From assembly GCA_021199475.1 (NCBI GenBank), contig JAJQHZ010000111.1:1-43613 (forward strand): 43,613 nt of DNA. Direction: 5' to 3'. The first letter of the stretch is position 1, and each line of letters opens with the position of its first letter. Below are positions 1-8,558 of this stretch, piece by piece. The notes under the pieces are model-generated. The model made no database searches, was not told the origin of the DNA, and saw nothing but the letters and a program-made list of their open reading frames with translations. Both the position numbers and the translations under genes were made by a program. This DNA comes from Lachnospiraceae bacterium. GTDB taxonomy: Bacteria > Bacillota > Clostridia > Lachnospirales > Lachnospiraceae.

Positions 1-72
1 TTCATTTACACAAAGCGATGGATGGCAACAGAAAATGTTCGTGAAACAACCCTGGCGAGATGATTTTTGGTC

Positions 73-101
73 TTGTGCATTCTGGCAGAATCAGTTAGAA
101 T
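73..101 (+). promoter_or_regulatory. Candidate sigma-A promoter for fabH
   Basis: A -35-like TTGTGC at 73-78 and a -10-like TAGAAT at 96-101 are separated by 17 bases and lie about 90 bases before fabH. The -35 is weak. A 7-base inverted repeat (TGGACAG at 113-119, CTGTCCA at 155-161) lies between it and the gene and could be a leader stem or an operator. No gene is visible in bases 1-192. Confidence 0.35.
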
Positions 102-192
102 AGAAAAACGAGTGGACAGGAGCGGTTTTTGTGTTCAGGCGTAAGTATATCGGACTGTCCATGAAAATTATATTCAGTTACAGGAGTTTATT

Positions 193-1194
193 ATGCAGGA
201 AAATACTTTGACAGATGCTAAAAACCAGATAAGACCGGCAAGCTTCAAAATCATCGGCACCGGCAGCTGCGTGCCGGAGAATATCGTGACCAATGAGGAT
301 TTGACGGTTTTTCTTGATACCAGCGACGAGTGGATCCGAAGCCGCAGCGGGATTGAGCAGCGGCACATCTGCACGACGGAGACGACCTCGCAGCTTGCAT
401 TAAAAGCGGCGCAGAATGCGCTGGAAAATGCGAACACATCAGAGGATGAGATCGATATGATCCTATGTGCGACCATCAGCGGCGAGTATGTCTGCCCGTC
501 CATGGCGGCGCTGGTGCAGCGCGACCTGGGGGCACAGTGTCCGTGCGTCGATCTGAGCGCGGCGTGCACCGGATGGATTTATCTGATGGACACGGCATCT
601 GCCTTTTTTGCCAGAGGCGGTATCCGCAAAATGCTGCTCATCGGAGCGGAATCCATGTCACGTATTCTGAACTGGCACGACCGCTCTACGGCAGTTTTGT
701 TCGGGGATGGTGCCGGTGCGGTGGTACTGGAGCCGGGAGACAACTATCTCGCGTCATCCTTTGTCACGGATGGAAACGATGAGGTCATCGCAATTCCTAC
801 CAAAAACGGGATTTCTCCCTGGTTTGCGAATGAACAGAAGCTGCCGCTGGTTCATATGGATGGGCAGGAGACCTATAAATTCGCTGTACATAATCTGCCG
901 AAGCGCATAGACGAGGTGCTGGAAAAGGCAGGTCTTAAAGAAGAGGATCTGGACTGGGTGATTCCGCATCAGGCGAACAAGCGCATCATCGACAGCGCCG
1001 CACGCCGGATGAAGGGGGTTCCGGAGGATCGTTTCTGCGTGAACCTTCAGAAGTATGGCAATACCTCCGCGGCAAGCATCCCGCTTGTTCTTGATGAGTG
1101 GAACCGCGCCGGTAAGTTTCAGGAGGGCGACCTGCTGGTGATGGTAGCTTTCGGCGGCGGCCTCTCCAGCGCGGCCTGCCTTGTGCGGTGGTGA
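193..1194 (+). CDS. fabH: Beta-ketoacyl-ACP synthase III (FabH)
   Basis: This 333-residue protein has the usual FabH length plus a short N-terminal extension. FabH condenses acetyl-CoA (or a branched acyl-CoA) with malonyl-ACP to start cytoplasmic fatty acid synthesis. The catalytic triad is visible: Cys125 in AACTGW, His259 in IPHQAN and Asn290 in YGNTSA. The start is supported by AGGAG at 182-186, six bases upstream. Known fabH genes often sit with other fatty acid synthesis genes, but here none are adjacent; the next genes encode a spore-type amidase and MutY. It may therefore be a second or specialised KASIII rather than the main one. Family assignment is firm; substrate preference cannot be read. 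Confidence 0.93.
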   Translation: MQENTLTDAKNQIRPASFKIIGTGSCVPENIVTNEDLTVFLDTSDEWIRSRSGIEQRHICTTETTSQLALKAAQNALENANTSEDEIDMILCATISGEYVCPSMAALVQRDLGAQCPCVDLSAACTGWIYLMDTASAFFARGGIRKMLLIGAESMSRILNWHDRSTAVLFGDGAGAVVLEPGDNYLASSFVTDGNDEVIAIPTKNGISPWFANEQKLPLVHMDGQETYKFAVHNLPKRIDEVLEKAGLKEEDLDWVIPHQANKRIIDSAARRMKGVPEDRFCVNLQKYGNTSAASIPLVLDEWNRAGKFQEGDLLVMVAFGGGLSSAACLVRW

Positions 1195-1203
1195 TTTTTT
1201 GTC

Positions 1204-1231
1204 ACTTTTGCCGGATGTCTGACATACAATA
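1204..1231 (+). promoter_or_regulatory. Sigma-K-like promoter before the amidase
   Basis: AC at 1204-1205, 17 bases, then CATACAATA at 1223-1231 fits the mother-cell sigma-K pattern AC-N16/17-CATANNNTA. It lies about 35 bases before the amidase start. No convincing sigma-A promoter was seen in this gap. Confidence 0.5.
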
Positions 1232-1265
1232 GACATGAATCATTCGGATAATATGGGAGTATGCG

Positions 1266-2147
1266 ATGGCAAAGGTGATTCTGGACGCCGGACACGGGGG
1301 TGCCGAGCCCGGAGCGATGTATGGGGAACGCCGGGAAAAGGATGACAATCTTCGTCTGGCACTTGCGGTTGGAGAGATTCTGGAAGAGAATGGTGTGGAG
1401 GTGGCGTACACAAGGACAGAGGATGTGTACGATACGCCTCTGCAGAAAGCACAGATTGCCAATGAAGAGGGCGGGGATTTTTTTGTTTCGTTTCATCGGA
1501 ATTCCAGCCCGGAGGCGAACCAGTATTCAGGGGTAGAGACGCTGGTCTATGATCTGTCAGGAGATAAGGTGGCTCTCGGAGAGGCAATCAATGCGGAGCT
1601 TGCTGAGATGGGATTCCGGGATCTGGGCGTGAAGGAGCGGACCGATCTGATTGTCCTGAAGCGGACGCAGATGCCCGCGGTGCTGGTAGAGGTCGGGTTT
1701 CTGAACACGGATGCGGATAACCGGCTGTTTGATGAGGAATTCACAGCGGTGGCGGAGGCAATTGCCGGGGGAATCCTCAGTACGCTGGAAACTAAGGGAT
1801 ATTTCGGAAAAATTGCTGGCTATGGGGCTGCATCTTCTGGCACAGGCGCTATGGACACAGGCTCTGGGAATATGTCAGCAGCGGATACAGGTTCTGGAAA
1901 TGGCGCGGGAAATTCCGGGACATCATCCGCCAGACTGTACCGGGTACAGGCGGGCGCATACCGGAATCGCGCATATGCGGAGGATTTGCTGTATCGCCTG
2001 AAGCAGCAGGGATATCCGGCATTTTTGCTTTTTGACGATGGCCTGTATAAGGTGCAGGTAGGTGCCTTTGCACAGCTGGATCATGCAATACAGATGGAGA
2101 CGGCTCTGCGTCAGGCGGGGTACTCGACGTTTATCACGGCAGAGTAG
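1266..2147 (+). CDS. N-acetylmuramoyl-L-alanine amidase with C-terminal SPOR domain (CwlC-like)
   Basis: This 293-residue protein begins directly with an Amidase_3 domain (about 1-178) and has no signal peptide. Zinc ligands are visible as His10 (DAGHGG), Glu24 and His77 (SFHRNS), with catalytic Glu142 in VEVGF. A Gly/Ser/Ala/Thr-rich linker (about 185-220) leads to a SPOR-type domain (about 222-293) with two RVQAGA/KVQVGA half-repeats, which binds denuded peptidoglycan. The architecture and missing signal peptide match Bacillus CwlC, a sigma-K-dependent amidase for mother-cell lysis. The sigma-K-like promoter just upstream agrees with that role. The start uses GGGAG at 1255-1259. The family is firm; a mother-cell lysis role is inferred. 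Confidence 0.88.
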   Translation: MAKVILDAGHGGAEPGAMYGERREKDDNLRLALAVGEILEENGVEVAYTRTEDVYDTPLQKAQIANEEGGDFFVSFHRNSSPEANQYSGVETLVYDLSGDKVALGEAINAELAEMGFRDLGVKERTDLIVLKRTQMPAVLVEVGFLNTDADNRLFDEEFTAVAEAIAGGILSTLETKGYFGKIAGYGAASSGTGAMDTGSGNMSAADTGSGNGAGNSGTSSARLYRVQAGAYRNRAYAEDLLYRLKQQGYPAFLLFDDGLYKVQVGAFAQLDHAIQMETALRQAGYSTFITAE

Positions 2148-2218
2148 GAAGCTGCCTGCTGTGAGGTTACGTATGATAAAAGAATAATACGATAATGATG
2201 TAACAGATTGTGGCAAAT

Positions 2219-2260
2219 GGATAAAGACGAACGGATAAAGACGAATGGATAAAGACGGAT
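2219..2260. repeat. 14-base tandem repeat, three copies
   Basis: Three consecutive units (2219-2232, 2233-2246, 2247-2260) of GGATAAAGACGAAC type differ only in the last few bases. The array runs into the mutY start codon region, and a further partial GGATAAG follows inside the gene. Confidence 0.85.
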
Positions 2261-3380
2261 GACGGACGGGATGGATAAGGAGCTTCTAAAGCGCATTCAG
2301 GCGCCTTTGATGAACTGGTTTGAGGAATATGCACGGGTGCTTCCCTGGCGGGAGCACCCTTTGCCGTACTATGTCTGGGTATCGGAAATTATGCTGCAGC
2401 AGACCCGGGTGGAGGCGGTGAAACCATATTTTGCGCGATTTACGCGGGAGCTGCCGGACATTCGCGCACTCGCCGAATGCCCCGAGGACCGGCTGATGAA
2501 GCTGTGGGAAGGGCTGGGATATTACAGCCGGGCGCGCAATCTGCAGAAGGCGGCCCGGGTCGTGATGGAAACGTATAACGGCAGATTACCGGATACATAT
2601 GAAGAGCTGATCCGGCTTCCGGGAATTGGCAGCTACACGGCCGGTGCGATTGCCTCCATCGCGTATGGACAGGCGGTTCCGGCGGTGGACGGCAATGTGC
2701 TGCGCGTGCTGAGCCGCGTGACAGAAAACGGGGAGGATATTTCAAAGCAGTCGACGAAAAAAAGTGCCGAGGATGCGCTTCGCGCAGTGATGCCGTCGGA
2801 CTGTCCCGGGACATTTAACCAGGCGCTGATGGAGCTGGGCGCATTGATCTGTGTGCCGAACGGATCTCCTCTGTGCGGGGACTGCCCGCTTCGGTCCCTG
2901 TGCCGGGCCGCGCGTTCCGGGCGCCAGACGGAATTTCCGGTAAAGGCGCCGAAAAAGCCGCGCCGGATCGAAGAACGCACGGTGTTTGTAATCCGGGATG
3001 GCAGCCATGCCGCCCTGCGGCGGCGTCCTGCGCACGGGCTTCTGGCCGGGCTGTATGAGCTGCCGAATGAGAAGGGCAGTCTGTCGATGGAGGAGGCGCT
3101 TGCGTGGGTTGCAGATCTTGGATTTTCTCCCATTCGCATTCGCCCTTTGCCGGAGGCCAGGCATATTTTCAGCCATGTGGAATGGCATATGGCCGGTTAT
3201 TTTGTGTTAGTGGAGGATTGCGGGAAGCAGGCGGCTTCATCCGAACCAGAAAGCTTCGAACCAGAGAACTCCGATATAGAAAACTCTCTGATTTTTATCG
3301 AGCCGGATGTGATCCGCCGTGACTACCCTATTCCGGCCGCATTTGACGCATATCAAAAGTTTATCTTGCCAGAAGGCTGA
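2259..3380 (+). CDS. mutY: A/G-specific adenine glycosylase MutY
   Basis: MutY removes adenine mispaired with 8-oxoguanine during base excision repair. The 373-residue protein has the helix-hairpin-helix-GPD fold: WVSEIMLQQT near residue 30 carries the catalytic Glu, and LPGIGSYTAGA is followed by the catalytic Asp in VDGNV. The iron-sulphur loop follows with four cysteines spaced C-X6-C-X2-C-X5-C (residues about 200-217). The C-terminal third resembles the NUDIX-like domain that reads 8-oxoG. A second in-frame ATG lies at 2271. No strong Shine-Dalgarno is seen because the 14-base repeat occupies its place, so the start is uncertain by a few codons. Confidence 0.93.
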   Translation: MTDGMDKELLKRIQAPLMNWFEEYARVLPWREHPLPYYVWVSEIMLQQTRVEAVKPYFARFTRELPDIRALAECPEDRLMKLWEGLGYYSRARNLQKAARVVMETYNGRLPDTYEELIRLPGIGSYTAGAIASIAYGQAVPAVDGNVLRVLSRVTENGEDISKQSTKKSAEDALRAVMPSDCPGTFNQALMELGALICVPNGSPLCGDCPLRSLCRAARSGRQTEFPVKAPKKPRRIEERTVFVIRDGSHAALRRRPAHGLLAGLYELPNEKGSLSMEEALAWVADLGFSPIRIRPLPEARHIFSHVEWHMAGYFVLVEDCGKQAASSEPESFEPENSDIENSLIFIEPDVIRRDYPIPAAFDAYQKFILPEG

Positions 3381-3453
3381 TTTTGAGATAGACTGTTTAT
3401 GCGTATTCTTATGTATGAAATAGTTATGCTTATGATGATTGGGGGAGCCTGAT

Positions 3454-4476
3454 ATGAAAATCTTGACGGTGGCGATACCGTGTTATAATTCAGAAGAATA
3501 CATGGAGAAATGCATCAATTCAATCCTGCCGGTCGGTGAGGCGGTGGAGATTCTGATCGTGGACGACGGATCAACGAAGGACCGGACCGGGCAGATTGCG
3601 GACAGCTATGCAGCACGTTATCCCAGTATTGTCCGCGCGGTGCATCAGGAAAATGGCGGCCACGGTGAGGCGGTGAATGCCGGTCTGCGCAGTGCGACCG
3701 GGCTGTATTACAAGGTCGTGGACAGCGATGACTGGGTGAATACAAAGGGGCTTTCAAAGATTGTCCGCGCTATGCAGGAGCTGGAAAAAGAGGGCGGTGT
3801 CGATCTGCTGCTCGCGAATTTTGTTTATGACAAAGTGGGTGCAAAGCACAAACGCCTGATGCGGTTTAAGAATGTATTTCCCCAGGACCGGGTATTTGGA
3901 TGGGACGAGATGCACAAAATGCATCAGACGCAGTATATTCTGATGCATAATATTTTTTACCGCACACAGATGCTGCGGGATTCCGGTCTGGAGCTTCCGA
4001 AGCATACCTTTTATGTAGACAATATTTTTGCGTTCCAGCCGCTGCCGCATGTGAAACGCCTGTATTACATGGATGTGAACCTGTACCATTATTTTATCGG
4101 GCGGGAGGATCAGTCGGTAAATGAGAAGGTGATGATCGGCCGGATCGACCAGCAGATTCTCGTAAATAAGATCATGATTGATGTGATAGCGGCAGAGGAT
4201 TTTTCCGACAAAAGCGAAGCGGTAAAAAAATATATGCTGAATTATCTGTCAAAGATTATGACGGTGACTTCGATTATGCTGATTCTCTCCGGAACGGAGG
4301 AGGCTCTGCAGAAAAAAGAAGACATCTGGGAATACCTGAAGGAAAAGGATGCGGACGTGTACCGGTCGCTGCGCAACAATCTGTTCGGTATCTTTATGAA
4401 CCTGCCGGGCAGAGCCGGCAGGAAGGTATCGGTTGGCGCCTATAAGGCGGCACAGAAGTTCGTCGGATTTAATTGA
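3454..4476 (+). CDS. Family 2 glycosyltransferase
   Basis: The protein is 340 residues from the ATG at 3454. That start is preferred over a TTG at 3439 because GGGGGAG (3441-3447) lies at normal spacing before it. The N-terminus TVAIPCYNSEEYME and IVDDGST are the GT-A nucleotide-sugar binding signature, and VVDSDDWV supplies the metal-binding DxD. The C-terminal half (about 130-340) is hydrophilic with aromatic-rich stretches and no clear membrane segment. GT2 enzymes transfer a sugar from a nucleotide donor, usually onto cell-envelope glycans or glycolipids. No other glycan genes are adjacent, so donor and acceptor cannot be inferred. It converges on pyrI with a four-base gap and no obvious terminator. 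Confidence 0.87.
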   Translation: MKILTVAIPCYNSEEYMEKCINSILPVGEAVEILIVDDGSTKDRTGQIADSYAARYPSIVRAVHQENGGHGEAVNAGLRSATGLYYKVVDSDDWVNTKGLSKIVRAMQELEKEGGVDLLLANFVYDKVGAKHKRLMRFKNVFPQDRVFGWDEMHKMHQTQYILMHNIFYRTQMLRDSGLELPKHTFYVDNIFAFQPLPHVKRLYYMDVNLYHYFIGREDQSVNEKVMIGRIDQQILVNKIMIDVIAAEDFSDKSEAVKKYMLNYLSKIMTVTSIMLILSGTEEALQKKEDIWEYLKEKDADVYRSLRNNLFGIFMNLPGRAGRKVSVGAYKAAQKFVGFN

Positions 4477-4480
4477 TAAA

Positions 4481-4921
4481 TTATTTTTTCTTGCGTGAGG
4501 TGCGGTATTTTTCCTCGCAATACAGGCAGCGGTAGATTTCCTCCTCCGGGTCGGCCAGGTAAAAGATGTGGTCCAGCTCCTGCTCGATGGAGGTGATGCA
4601 GCGCGGGTTCCGGCATTTGATGATGTTGACCAGGCGCTGCGGCAGTTCGACCTTCTTTTTTTCAACGATTTCGCCGTCCTTGATGATGTTGACGGTGATG
4701 CTGTGGTCGATGTAGCCGAGCACGTTCAGGTCCAGCCGGTCGATGGGGCATTCCACCTTGATGATGTCTTTTTTACCCATTTTGTTGCTGTGCGCGTTTT
4801 TGATAATCGCGACACAGCAATCCATGCGGTCAAGCTTCAGGTAGCGGTAGAGATCCATGCTTTTGCCCGCCTCGATGTGGTCAAGTACCACGCCTTCATT
4901 TAATTGTCCTACGTTTAGCAT
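4481..4921 (-). CDS. pyrI: Aspartate carbamoyltransferase regulatory subunit PyrI
   Basis: The 146-residue protein has the N-terminal nucleotide-binding domain (about 1-95) and a C-terminal zinc domain. The four zinc cysteines are visible as C103-X4-C108 and C132-X2-C135. PyrI binds ATP, CTP and UTP and adjusts PyrB activity in pyrimidine synthesis. The gene lies 134 bases downstream of pyrB on the same strand, in the pyrBI order. A GAGAGG-type ribosome site precedes the ATG. The C-terminus ends in a short basic tail. Length and motifs are normal for the family. Confidence 0.95.
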   Translation of the reverse strand: MLNVGQLNEGVVLDHIEAGKSMDLYRYLKLDRMDCCVAIIKNAHSNKMGKKDIIKVECPIDRLDLNVLGYIDHSITVNIIKDGEIVEKKKVELPQRLVNIIKCRNPRCITSIEQELDHIFYLADPEEEIYRCLYCEEKYRTSRKKK

Positions 4922-5055
4922 AATTCCATCCTCTCATTTCCCATTTTTCATGTTTTCTGTACACTTCAAACGAAGGAATGCCATGAATCCCAGTTTTGCA
5001 TGAAGAATTCAGGTTCGTTTCGTACCACTGTTTTTCGATAGAACAATTGGAACAC

Positions 5056-5973
5056 TCAGACCTCAATCCCAAGTAACGTGAGAATCAGCGCCATCCGCAC
5101 GTAGACGCCGTACTGTGCCTGTTTGAAATAAACGGCTCTCGGGTCGTCGTCTACCTCCGTAGAGATTTCATTCACGCGGGGAAGCGGATGCAGCACCAGC
5201 ATATCCTCTCTCGCAAGCTTCATTTTTTCCGTGTCCAGAATATAGAAATCTTTCATGCGGATGTAATCTTCCTCGTTGAAGAAACGCTCTCTCTGAACCC
5301 GGGTCATGTAGAGCAGATCCAGCTCCGGAATCGCGTCCTCCAGTCGGACTTCCTCACGGAATTCCTGGCCGCTCTTTTTGAGCACACCGTCACGGACGTT
5401 GTCCGGCAGCCGCAGCTCCTCCGGGGAGATCAGCACGAATCGGACATTCGGATAGCGGACCAGCGCCTGAATCAGGGAGTGAACGGTGCGGCCAAACTTC
5501 AGGTCGCCGCACAGGCCGATGGTAAAATCGCCCAACCGCCCCTTCAGGGAGCGGATGGTCAGAAGGTCGGTCAGCGTCTGGGTCGGATGCTGATGTCCGC
5601 CGTCTCCGGCATTAATGACCGGGATCGAGGATTTCATCGAGGCGACGAGCGGGGCGCCCTCTTTTGGATGGCGCATTGCGCAGATGTCTGCGTAGCAGGA
5701 AATGATGCGTATGGTGTCGGACACGCTTTCGCCCTTGGAGGCGGAGCTGGAGTCGGCCGAAGAAAAACCAAGTACGCTGCCTCCCAGATTCAACATGGCT
5801 GCTTCGAAACTGAGACGGGTTCTTGTACTTGGTTCATAAAAAAGAGTCGCTAATTTTTTGCCCTCGCAGGAATGGGAATATCTGGAAGGATGGGCTTCAA
5901 TGTCATTGGCAAGATCAAGAAGCCGGTCCAGCTCTTCCACGGACAAATCCAGTGGGCTCATCAAATGTTTCAT
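5056..5973 (-). CDS. pyrB: Aspartate carbamoyltransferase catalytic subunit PyrB
   Basis: PyrB joins carbamoyl phosphate and aspartate in the first committed step of pyrimidine synthesis. The start is placed at the ATG at 5973, not the in-frame TTG at 5991, because AAGGAG lies between them at correct spacing. This gives 305 residues, the usual length. The carbamoyl-phosphate loop STRTR is at residues 49-53, and HQHPTQ at 127-132 is the second substrate signature. The Ser/Lys-containing 80s loop ([13 protein letters not shown]) is present. The separate pyrI downstream indicates the E. coli-like regulated holoenzyme. A clear promoter lies about 80 bases upstream (6054-6082). Confidence 0.96.
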   Translation of the reverse strand: MKHLMSPLDLSVEELDRLLDLANDIEAHPSRYSHSCEGKKLATLFYEPSTRTRLSFEAAMLNLGGSVLGFSSADSSSASKGESVSDTIRIISCYADICAMRHPKEGAPLVASMKSSIPVINAGDGGHQHPTQTLTDLLTIRSLKGRLGDFTIGLCGDLKFGRTVHSLIQALVRYPNVRFVLISPEELRLPDNVRDGVLKKSGQEFREEVRLEDAIPELDLLYMTRVQRERFFNEEDYIRMKDFYILDTEKMKLAREDMLVLHPLPRVNEISTEVDDDPRAVYFKQAQYGVYVRMALILTLLGIEV

Positions 5974-6053
5974 GGCATTTTTCTCCTTCAATGTTGATGA
6001 TAGAACACAGGTGTCAAAACATGGGAAACACGGGTCTCCCTGAAACCTGCTTT

Positions 6054-6082
6054 ATCATACTCTATCTTGAGGGGGATTTCAA
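6054..6082 (-). promoter_or_regulatory. Sigma-A promoter of pyrB-pyrI
   Basis: Read on the minus strand, TTGAAA (6077-6082) and TATGAT (6054-6059) are separated by exactly 17 bases. About 75 bases of leader follow before pyrB. I looked for a PyrR-type attenuator in this leader and did not recognise one. Confidence 0.75.
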
Positions 6083-6120
6083 GAATTATTTCTTTTAACT
6101 AAATTTTAAGAGTATTCGCA

Positions 6121-6149
6121 TTGACTTCCGGGGCGATTTTCGGTATGAT
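6121..6149 (+). promoter_or_regulatory. Sigma-A promoter of the RelA/SpoT-domain gene
   Basis: TTGACT (6121-6126) and TATGAT (6144-6149) are 17 bases apart. This promoter is back to back with that of pyrB; the two -35 boxes are under 40 bases apart. About 140 bases of leader, with no feature I recognise, separate it from the coding start. This accounts for the 315-base gap 5974-6288. Confidence 0.7.
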
Positions 6150-6288
6150 AACTAAGAAGCTGGCAAAGGTGGCCAAGGCCGACAGGGGCGTGTGCGGCAG
6201 TGGACGTTTGCCCGCTTTCTTTGCGATAGCGCGCTGTTACGAGGATTTCATCTGGGATTCGATCAGCAAATGGCGCGGCTTTTAAGAA

Positions 6289-8421
6289 ATGGTTGTGGGT
6301 GGTGTTTTACTGGTGAATGATTTTGAAAAGGTGGTATTTACGAAGGAGGAGCTCTCCGAGCGGGTGAAGATTTCCCCGGTGGTGGAGTCGGATCTGAAAC
6401 GGATTATTACAGACCGGATGGAGCAGTGCGGCCTGTACTTTCGGGTGTTTTCCCGGATCAAGACGGCGGCTTCGATGGAGCGCAAGTTCGAGCAGAAGGA
6501 ATATGGGGGCGCGCACAAGCTTCAGGATCTGGTCGGTGTGCGGATCAACCTCTATTTTGACGATGATGTGGAGATCTGCCGCCATGTGATGGAGCAGACC
6601 TTTGAGGTAGTGGACTGGTCGACCTCGGAGCGCAGCGATGATGAGTTCAAGCCGACCAAGCTGAACGGAGTGTTCCGGCTGCCGGAGTATCTGAAGGGAG
6701 AGATTTCGCCGGATACCTGGGAGATGTGTATTGACGATACCTTTGAGATCCAGATCAAGACAATGTTTTTTGAAGGATGGCATGAGATTGAGCACGATAT
6801 GCGCTACAAGGGCGAGGAGTTGTGGAACAGCTATCAGGGCTTTTCGCGCTATCTGAACAGTATCCTCGCGACGCTGGAGCTCTGTGATAAATCGATGGTG
6901 ACGCTGTTTGAGGATCTTGGTCATACGCTGTACAAGGCGGGACGCTGGAGCGACATGATCAAAAGTCATTTTCGTGTGAAGATGAGCGATGTGTCTCTTT
7001 ACCCGGAGGTGGAGGAGCTTTTAAACCAGGATCTGGAGAATGTGGATAATCTCGCAAAGGCTATCTATAAGACGAGCCGCGTGGTGCTGGTGGACCAGCT
7101 GCTGAAGCGCAGCCGGCGTGTGCCTATTAATGTTAATACGATTATTGCTCTGCTCAATGACGGCGTGTTTCATGACAGCCGTCTGACGACGATTTTCCGG
7201 AAGCATGATGTCTACAATGACGGCCGTGAGGAGAGTTTCGCGGAGTCGCGGCACTATGAACTGCGGCCGCTGACAAGGCAGACCTCGTTCCAGATGTGTA
7301 CCGAGGTGGACGGCAGCCGTATGAAGTCTGCTGCTATGCGGGAGGCAGGTGCGGCCGGGAATCGAATTCCGTCCAAGGGAGTGGAGACTGGAGCTTCCGG
7401 CGGAGGTATGGCAGAAACAGAGACCGGTATATCAGAGCCTGAGACGGATGTCTCCGCTGTGAACGGTGCCGGTATTTCGGAACCCGCTGGTCCGACCGCG
7501 AAGGAGATTTTCACAGCCTGCGTACAGCTGATTTATGACTGGATTGTAAAAAAATACGGGCAGCTGTTTAAGGATATGCCGGTACAGCCGTCGACGTATC
7601 ATGCGGATATTCTGGCATACCATGTGGCGGTGAATCTGGACTATGATAAGAGCCGGATGAATATGCATGTGCGGCATATGGATCCGGAGGTGGGAGGCCG
7701 CATCTGGTATTCCGAGGCGAGCCTGGAAATCAATGAGCTGGGCAAGGTCTGGCTCTGCGTGTCGAACGGCTACGCGGAGGCGAAAAAGGACGACCGGCCG
7801 GAGCAGGAAGGCGCGGGTATCTTTTTCAGCTATCCCGGTTATTATAAGACCATCGTGGATACGATTGGTATTTTCAACAGTCTTCCCTGCTCGAACCGCA
7901 GGAGAATCATCCGCGAGGATGGACTCCCGGAGCTTGAGACGGCGCTGCGGGACCGGACCCGGAATTTTCCGATTGTCATTATCATTTCCGAGGAGGATGA
8001 GGATGGCATGATGGATGAGGACTGGCTCGGACAGTTCCGGGTTTCGGATTTTACGCGGACGGTCTGCCGCTATGCGCACGTCCTGACCTGCTACGAGGAG
8101 GTCGGAAAGAAGCTTCTGGAAAACCTTCAGGAGAAAGCAATTTTTACTCCGGCTGATAACAGGGCTTTTGATGCGGCGCATTTTCCGCGGCTGTATATTT
8201 TCTGGCCGAATGGCGACGTGGATGATTTTGGACCGGAGGATGTTGAGAACTGCAGCTTTGGCCGCCATCTGGAGGCCAGAAGCGACGCCCGCACTTATGA
8301 TATTGTGCGCGGCGGGCAGGCGCTCTACCATAAGGTCGTGACTGACCTGCGCGACTGGAATGTCTCCGCAAATATGTGGGATGGCTTCCAGCTGGAGATC
8401 ATGACGGAGATACCGAGATGA
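6289..8421 (+). CDS. RelA/SpoT-domain (p)ppGpp synthetase-like protein with unrecognised C-terminal region
   Basis: The protein has 710 residues. Residues about 40-180 match the alarmone synthetase fold: FSRIKTAASMERK with basic ATP-site residues, LQDLVGVRI with metal-binding Asp80, and FEIQIKT with catalytic-type Glu153, followed by WHEIEHDMRYK. The HD hydrolase, TGS and ACT domains of long RelA/SpoT proteins are absent. A helical stretch follows (to about 345), then a Gly/Ser/Thr-rich linker (about 345-405). The last 300 residues are rich in aromatic and acidic residues and match no family I can name. Predicted soluble. The ATG at 6289 has no good Shine-Dalgarno; GTG at 6313 is an alternative. 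A synthetase role is likely; the C-terminal function is unknown. Confidence 0.8.
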   Translation: MVVGGVLLVNDFEKVVFTKEELSERVKISPVVESDLKRIITDRMEQCGLYFRVFSRIKTAASMERKFEQKEYGGAHKLQDLVGVRINLYFDDDVEICRHVMEQTFEVVDWSTSERSDDEFKPTKLNGVFRLPEYLKGEISPDTWEMCIDDTFEIQIKTMFFEGWHEIEHDMRYKGEELWNSYQGFSRYLNSILATLELCDKSMVTLFEDLGHTLYKAGRWSDMIKSHFRVKMSDVSLYPEVEELLNQDLENVDNLAKAIYKTSRVVLVDQLLKRSRRVPINVNTIIALLNDGVFHDSRLTTIFRKHDVYNDGREESFAESRHYELRPLTRQTSFQMCTEVDGSRMKSAAMREAGAAGNRIPSKGVETGASGGGMAETETGISEPETDVSAVNGAGISEPAGPTAKEIFTACVQLIYDWIVKKYGQLFKDMPVQPSTYHADILAYHVAVNLDYDKSRMNMHVRHMDPEVGGRIWYSEASLEINELGKVWLCVSNGYAEAKKDDRPEQEGAGIFFSYPGYYKTIVDTIGIFNSLPCSNRRRIIREDGLPELETALRDRTRNFPIVIIISEEDEDGMMDEDWLGQFRVSDFTRTVCRYAHVLTCYEEVGKKLLENLQEKAIFTPADNRAFDAAHFPRLYIFWPNGDVDDFGPEDVENCSFGRHLEARSDARTYDIVRGGQALYHKVVTDLRDWNVSANMWDGFQLEIMTEIPR

Positions 8422-8522
8422 TTGAGATGATTCTTGCCGGGCGAATTGTGCCGCTACTTTTGGAAGAGGACAGCTTCCGGCTGCGGAGCATGGATCAGCA
8501 GAGAAAAGAATCACTGAAATAA
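8418..8522 (+). CDS. Possible 34-residue overlapping small ORF
   Basis: An ATG at 8418 overlaps the stop codon of the RelA/SpoT-domain gene in the ATGA arrangement typical of translational coupling. It runs 34 codons to TAA at 8520-8522. The predicted peptide is leucine-rich at the start (MILAGRIVPLLLEE) and charged at the end. It fills almost all the gap to prfC. No family is recognised; it could equally be chance or a remnant of a longer gene. Confidence 0.3.
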   Translation: MIEMILAGRIVPLLLEEDSFRLRSMDQQRKESLK

Positions 8523-8558
8523 GAAATACTGATATTTATGACAGACGGAGGAATCATT

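Noticed and set aside
5974-6053. PyrR attenuator before pyrB
   Set aside because: No PyrR-binding consensus and no terminator with U-run was seen in the leader.
7432-8514. A 360-codon open frame on the minus strand opposite the RelA-like gene
   Set aside because: It mirrors the GC-rich third positions of the plus-strand gene, has no ribosome site and no recognisable protein motifs.
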